Shown here: piece by piece, positions 6,563 to 10,030 of the stretch
Numbering within the stretch: the stretch's first letter is position 1
Layout of the letters: each line of letters starts with the position of its first letter
Assembly (NCBI GenBank): GCA_025352845.1
Contig: JANXSC010000076.1
Span: 1-10,030 of the forward strand
Direction of reading: 5' to 3'
Origin: Opitutaceae bacterium
GTDB taxonomy: Bacteria > Verrucomicrobiota > Verrucomicrobiia > Opitutales > Opitutaceae
DNA length: 10,030 nucleotides
Made by a program: the position numbers and the translations under genes
Notes under the pieces: model-generated
Seen by the model: the letters and a program-made list of their open reading frames with translations, nothing else
Database searches by the model: none
What the model was told of the DNA's origin: nothing

Positions 6563-8140
6563 ATGCACCGCTTTGGCCTCGGGACCCTGCTGGGGCTGTC
6601 GGTCTTCAGCAGCAGTGTTCGAGGCCAGACACTCTATTTCGATGTCAATGGCACGGGGTCGGAATCGGGAGTCGTAACTGGCACAACCTACAGTTGGGGC
6701 GGCAGCTTTTGGACGACTCGCTCCTCCGGTTCCAACTCTGGCCAGCCGGCCGGTGCCTGGGTGGCAAACGCCGATGCCGTCTTCTCCGCCGGCACGGACG
6801 CGGCGGGTTCCTATACGATTACGATCGGTGCCGACACTAGCGTAGGGACGGTGACGATTCAGGAGGGCACTCCGGTTTTCAGCCTTTCTTCGGGCGCGAC
6901 GTGGACTTTCGACTCAACGACAAACTTCACGCTCGCTTCGATTGTGAATGGGTCGGGTGCACTGGCCAAAAATAACACCAACACACTCACACTTTCCGCT
7001 GCCAACGCCTACACCGGCGCAACCGTCGTGAACGCGGGCACGCTCGCCGTCACCGTGAACAACGCGCTCGGCACGAACGCCGCGGGCACCACCGTCGCCA
7101 GCGGTGCCACACTCGATTTCCGAAACGTCACCTATTCGACCGCCGAGGGCCTCTCGGTGAACGGCGGCACGGTTGCGACGTCGACGGGCACGAGTTCGTT
7201 CGCTGGCGCACTTGCACTCGGAGCCGGCGGCGCGACCGTGAATGTCGCCGGCACGCAGCTCACGCTCAGCGGCGCCGTCACGGGTGCCAATGCCCTGACC
7301 AAGTCCGGCACCGGCACGCTTGTTCTAACCAACGCCGCAAATACGCAGACCGGTGGCACCGTGCTTTCGGCGGGCGGCCTTACCGTCAACAGCGGTGCCA
7401 CCCTCGGCGCTGCCAGTGGTGCGCTCACCGTCAACGGCGGCACGCTCACGCTCAACAACACCGCGCAATCGATCGGTTCTTTCTCCGGCACCGGTGGCAC
7501 GGTGAATTTTGGCGCCGGTCACACGCTCACGATCACCCAGGTCACAGCGACGAGCTTTGCGGGCAATCTCGGAGGCACCGGTGGACTCACAATGTCCGGT
7601 AGCAGCGGCACGCTCACTCTCACCGGCATCGACACCTATTCCGGTCAAACAAAGATTTCTGACGGCACGCTGAAATTCAGCACGACCACGGCGCTACCGA
7701 CCACTTCAGCATTTTCCCTTGGCGGCGGCACGTTGCAGGTTGGCGCCACCGGCACTTTTGCGACCAGTGGCACGCTCACCCTCACGGCCAACAGCACGAT
7801 CGATTTTGGCTCCGGGGTTGGCGCATCAACGATTTCCTTTGGCAACAGCTCCGGCACTGCGTGGACCGCCGGCACGACGCTCACGATTACGAACTACAAT
7901 TCTGCGAGCGGCGATCTCCTGCGCGTGGGCACGACGAGCGGGGGGCTCACGTCGCAACAGCTCAGTCAGATCACGTTCAGCGGATTTTCTTCCGGTGCCG
8001 TGATCAGTTCCACCGGTTTCATCACTCCCGGGGCGGCGATTCCCGAGCCGGCGACGTGTGCGGCGATGTTCGGGACGGTGGCGTTGCTTTGCACGCGCTA
8101 CTATCGGCGCGGTCGCGCCGTGGCTCCGGCCGTTTCCTAA
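6563..8140 (+). CDS. Secreted autotransporter-repeat protein with PEP-CTERM anchor
   Basis: 525 aa from the ATG at 6563. An Arg-bearing start and hydrophobic core (MHRFGLGTLLGLSVF) followed by SSSVRGQ form a signal peptide with likely cleavage before Gln22. The mature part begins TLYFDVNGTG, typical of secreted beta-solenoid proteins of this kind, and is rich in Gly, Thr, Ser, Ala and Asn. Three autotransporter-associated beta-strand repeats are visible at about 132-162 (GALAKNNTNTLTLSAANAYT...), 242-275 (ALTKSGTGTLVLTNAANTQT...) and 339-372 (GLTMSGSSGTLTLTGIDTYS...). The C-terminus carries IPEPAT (493-498), a short hydrophobic helix (about 497-511) and RYYRRGR (512-518), the PEP-CTERM sorting tail processed by an exosortase. 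No C-terminal beta-barrel is present, so it is not a true type V autotransporter; it is probably exported by Sec and anchored or released at the surface with EPS. Other in-frame starts are ATG 6536 and TTG 6365; 6563 gives the cleanest signal peptide. No Shine-Dalgarno is seen at any of them. Confidence 0.88.
   Translation: MHRFGLGTLLGLSVFSSSVRGQTLYFDVNGTGSESGVVTGTTYSWGGSFWTTRSSGSNSGQPAGAWVANADAVFSAGTDAAGSYTITIGADTSVGTVTIQEGTPVFSLSSGATWTFDSTTNFTLASIVNGSGALAKNNTNTLTLSAANAYTGATVVNAGTLAVTVNNALGTNAAGTTVASGATLDFRNVTYSTAEGLSVNGGTVATSTGTSSFAGALALGAGGATVNVAGTQLTLSGAVTGANALTKSGTGTLVLTNAANTQTGGTVLSAGGLTVNSGATLGAASGALTVNGGTLTLNNTAQSIGSFSGTGGTVNFGAGHTLTITQVTATSFAGNLGGTGGLTMSGSSGTLTLTGIDTYSGQTKISDGTLKFSTTTALPTTSAFSLGGGTLQVGATGTFATSGTLTLTANSTIDFGSGVGASTISFGNSSGTAWTAGTTLTITNYNSASGDLLRVGTTSGGLTSQQLSQITFSGFSSGAVISSTGFITPGAAIPEPATCAAMFGTVALLCTRYYRRGRAVAPAVS
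6956..7678 (+). repeat. Three divergent autotransporter-type repeats (protein-level)
   Basis: The repeats lie at 6956-7048, 7286-7387 and 7577-7678, each encoding the pattern G-x-L-x-K/M-x-G-x-G-T-L-x-L-x-x-x-N-x-Y/Q-T/S-G-x-T-x-x-x-x-G-x-L. Spacing between repeat starts is 330 and 291 bp, with variable Gly/Thr-rich spacers. At DNA level the motif ggcacgctcac recurs at 7439-7449, 7607-7617 and 7769-7779, always encoding G-T-L-T. The repeats likely stack as turns of a beta-helix. Confidence 0.75.
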
Positions 8141-8160
8141 TTCGCGCGTTCGTTCACTCC

Positions 8161-9891
8161 ATGGATTTTTCCAAAGACGATCTGCTGGCGTTCAACCCAC
8201 GCGATCCGGCGTATCGCTGGAAACTAATCGCGCGCGTGGTGCAACCTGAGCGCGTGCGGTTGTATTTTTTTTGGCATCGCATCGCGGCGGTCGCCGCCCT
8301 CGCCGGCGTCTGCGGTTGGTTGCTCACCGCTGGCGCGATTTGGGGTTTTCTTGTTTTCGGTCGCGAGTGGGCGGACGCGAAATACTCGGATGTCGTGCAG
8401 TATCCCTGGCGCCCGGTGTCGCTCAAGCAGGGTTTGGCCCGGCACAATCTCGCCCGCGGGCAGATGGAGTTTGAGAAACAAAACTACCGCTCGGGTTATG
8501 CGCTGCTCGTCGCCGGGCTCGGCCGTTTCCCGCAGGATTTGTCGGCGCGGCGCATGGTCGCGACGATTCAGGTTCGCTCGGGCCTGTTGCCGCGGGCGCT
8601 CGACACTTTGGTGCAGGGGCTCGAATACGGTGCCGACCTCGACTACTTGAAAATCACCTTTGGCTGGTTGCTGGAGGCGCGAGACCTCGATCGTGTGGTG
8701 GCGTTGGCCGGCCGAATTTTGCCGAACGATCCCGACGGGAAACTGAATCATCAGTTCCTGGCGCTACAGGCGGCGGCCGCCCATTTTGAATGCGGCCGGT
8801 TTGGTCACGCCGAGCAACTGCTTTCGCGCTGGGGGCTGGGCAATGCCCTCGAGGGCACCGTCCTGCTCGCCCAGATCGATTGGGAGACGGGGCGTAGGCC
8901 GCAGGCGATCGAGCGGCTCACTGCGGAACTCGCGCGATTCTCCCACCGGGATGAAATCTACCTTCCTCTCGTCCGCTATCATCGCGAGCTCGGGCACGAG
9001 GCCGAAGCCCGGCGCATCGCCTTGCTGCGCCAGTTTAATGAACCGCACAGCCCGGGCCCGCGCATTGATTTGCTCCATGCCTATCGCGTCACCGGCGATC
9101 GCGGCGCCGAGGCGCGGGAAATTGATTCGTATCTCGCCGAATTTGCCGGCGACGTGAAGGCACTCGCGAATCTGGCGTGGTATGCGGTGGACACCCAGCA
9201 GGGTGTTTTGCTGGAGCGCGTGTGCGCGTCAGCTGCTTCTGAACCGGGGCGTGTCGTTGGAGAATTTACCCAGGCCAAGGTTCAGCTTGCGTTGGCTTCG
9301 CGGCGTTTTCACGACGCGCTGGAGTTGAGCGCGCCGGCCGTTGCCGCCGCCAACCGCGCCACCGATCAGCCGGTGCCGCTCCTTGTGGGGTTGAATGCCG
9401 TGGCGGCTTTCGCGAACGGCGATACGGTCAAGGCCGGGCTCGGCTTGAAATCGTTTGTCAGTCAGGAGCGTTTTTCCACCCGCGATTCCCTCCTGCTCGT
9501 CCGCGAGCTGCGCCTGGTCGGCGATGATTCGGGCGCTCGGGCTGTGCTCGAGCGCGCGATCGAGCTGGACGCCGGTGCGCAGCCGGTGCTTGAGGAACTT
9601 GTCAGTATTGACGCCCGCGCGAGGAATCAGTCCGGCCTCTTGCAGTTCGTGCCCAGGCTGCTCGCCCTGCAAAAACCTTCCCGTGACGTTTTAGCCGAGG
9701 CGCTGCTCGCCATCGATCGCGTTGCCCAACCGGCGCTCTTTCTCGACGCACGGCGGAGGTGGCGGCCCGTAGAGCATGCAGGCTCCGGCGCGGCGGAGGT
9801 CGTCGCACTCGCAAATTCAAAACTGCGCGTCGCCTTGCTCGGAAATGGTGCGCCTGCCGCAACCGGAGACGTGAGGGCGCCGAATGAATAG
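8161..9891 (+). CDS. Single-pass membrane protein with TPR-like helical repeats
   Basis: 576 aa from the ATG at 8161. A 40-residue N-terminal segment with several basic residues (RVRLYFFWHR at 31-40) precedes one membrane helix at about 41-66 (IAAVAALAGVCGWLLTAGAIWGFLVF). By the positive-inside rule the remaining 510 residues should be outside the cytoplasm. That body is almost all helical, with TPR-like pairs such as NYRSGYALLVAGLGRFPQD (108-126) followed by a SARRMVATIQVRSGLLPRAL pair, DRVVALAGRILPNDPDGKL and EAEARRIALLRQF. No catalytic motif is seen. It follows the PEP-CTERM gene by 20 bp and overlaps the next gene by 8 bp, so the three are probably co-transcribed and it may act as a periplasmic scaffold for secretion, sorting or EPS work. 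The frame is open back to 7861, but that part lies inside the PEP-CTERM gene and has shadow composition. Exact function unknown. Confidence 0.82.
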   Translation: MDFSKDDLLAFNPRDPAYRWKLIARVVQPERVRLYFFWHRIAAVAALAGVCGWLLTAGAIWGFLVFGREWADAKYSDVVQYPWRPVSLKQGLARHNLARGQMEFEKQNYRSGYALLVAGLGRFPQDLSARRMVATIQVRSGLLPRALDTLVQGLEYGADLDYLKITFGWLLEARDLDRVVALAGRILPNDPDGKLNHQFLALQAAAAHFECGRFGHAEQLLSRWGLGNALEGTVLLAQIDWETGRRPQAIERLTAELARFSHRDEIYLPLVRYHRELGHEAEARRIALLRQFNEPHSPGPRIDLLHAYRVTGDRGAEAREIDSYLAEFAGDVKALANLAWYAVDTQQGVLLERVCASAASEPGRVVGEFTQAKVQLALASRRFHDALELSAPAVAAANRATDQPVPLLVGLNAVAAFANGDTVKAGLGLKSFVSQERFSTRDSLLLVRELRLVGDDSGARAVLERAIELDAGAQPVLEELVSIDARARNQSGLLQFVPRLLALQKPSRDVLAEALLAIDRVAQPALFLDARRRWRPVEHAGSGAAEVVALANSKLRVALLGNGAPAATGDVRAPNE

Positions 9892-10030
9892 CGACGAACA
9901 AATTCCGGTCTGCGCGGGCGGGAAGTCAGTGGTTGGTGCGGGCAAACTGGTCGACGATTTCAAAGCGCCAGATTTCACGGCTCTGAACGGCGGGAAACCC
10001 GCCGGTGCGTTCCGCGCCCGGTTGCTCGCC
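9884..10030 (+). CDS. Unrecognised gene, N-terminal 49 codons
   Basis: The ATG at 9884-9886 overlaps the stop of the TPR-like gene (ATGAATAG, 8 bp), and the frame stays open to the right edge. The product starts MNSDEQIPVCAGGKSVVGAG, followed by KLVDDFKAPDFTALNGGKPA and an Arg/Ala/Leu segment. It has no signal peptide or membrane helix in the visible part. The overlap suggests translational coupling with the TPR-like protein. An exosortase or other sorting component would be a natural neighbour here, but nothing visible identifies one. The short length leaves open that the true start is farther downstream. Confidence 0.5.
   Translation, partial: MNSDEQIPVCAGGKSVVGAGKLVDDFKAPDFTALNGGKPAGAFRARLLA

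Noticed and set aside
6272..6568. Two minus-strand frames of 95 and 98 codons in the divergent region
   Set aside because: They overlap each other and the signal peptide coding of the PEP-CTERM gene, are highly basic and have no recognisable motif or start signal.
7132..7500. 122-codon minus-strand frame rich in Val, Pro and Ala inside the repeat gene
   Set aside because: It is the complement of Gly/Thr/Ala-rich repeat codons; a regular pattern of this kind is expected on the opposite strand.
7861..8160. Upstream in-frame extension of the TPR-like gene
   Set aside because: It lies inside the 3' part of the PEP-CTERM gene in another frame, and its product is His/Arg/Asp-rich with no pattern; the ATG at 8161 after the previous stop is the natural start.
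1..10030. CRISPR array, tRNA, rRNA, insertion sequence or attachment site
   Set aside because: I looked for regular spaced repeats, transposase motifs, terminal inverted repeats and tRNA-like cloverleaf segments and saw none; the only repeated sequence is within coding regions.

Overview
The window reads as a GC-rich bacterial chromosome fragment from an exopolysaccharide / PEP-CTERM locus. The best guess for the host is a verrucomicrobial lineage close to Opitutaceae. That rests on the co-occurrence of autotransporter-associated beta-strand repeats ending in a PEP-CTERM anchor, EPS-cluster enzymes, few recognisable Shine-Dalgarno sites, and codon style. It is inference from gene content, not a database match.

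Layout. Two gene blocks diverge from a poorly coding region at about 6202-6562. The left block is on the minus strand and is transcribed right to left: (i) a FemAB/GNAT-fold acyltransferase-like protein; (ii) a 743-aa Wzz/BY-kinase-type polysaccharide co-polymerase whose ATPase domain has lost the Walker A lysine; (iii) a 730-aa natural fusion of a NodB-type polysaccharide deacetylase and a GT4-like glycosyltransferase; (iv) the N-terminal part of an EPS-cluster protein related to entries often labelled 'delta-aminolevulinic acid dehydratase', running off the left edge. Gaps are 71, 159 and 41 bp, consistent with one or two transcription units.

The right block is on the plus strand: (v) a secreted repeat protein with signal peptide, three autotransporter-type repeats and a C-terminal PEP-CTERM anchor; (vi) after 20 bp, a 576-aa single-pass membrane protein with an alpha-helical, TPR-like body; (vii) overlapping its stop codon by 8 bp, the first 49 codons of an unrecognised gene that leaves the window.

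How it may work together. The minus-strand genes look like part of an EPS assembly line: sugar transfer and deacetylation, chain-length control and export, and an acyltransferase. The plus-strand genes supply a cell-surface protein that an exosortase, not in this window, would process. EPS and PEP-CTERM/exosortase genes are known to be neighbours in many Gram-negative bacteria. The most notable points are the pseudokinase-like co-polymerase, the deacetylase-glycosyltransferase fusion, a candidate promoter whose spacer is filled by a 19-bp dyad in the divergent region, and a 58-codon non-shadow ORF overlapping the FemAB start.
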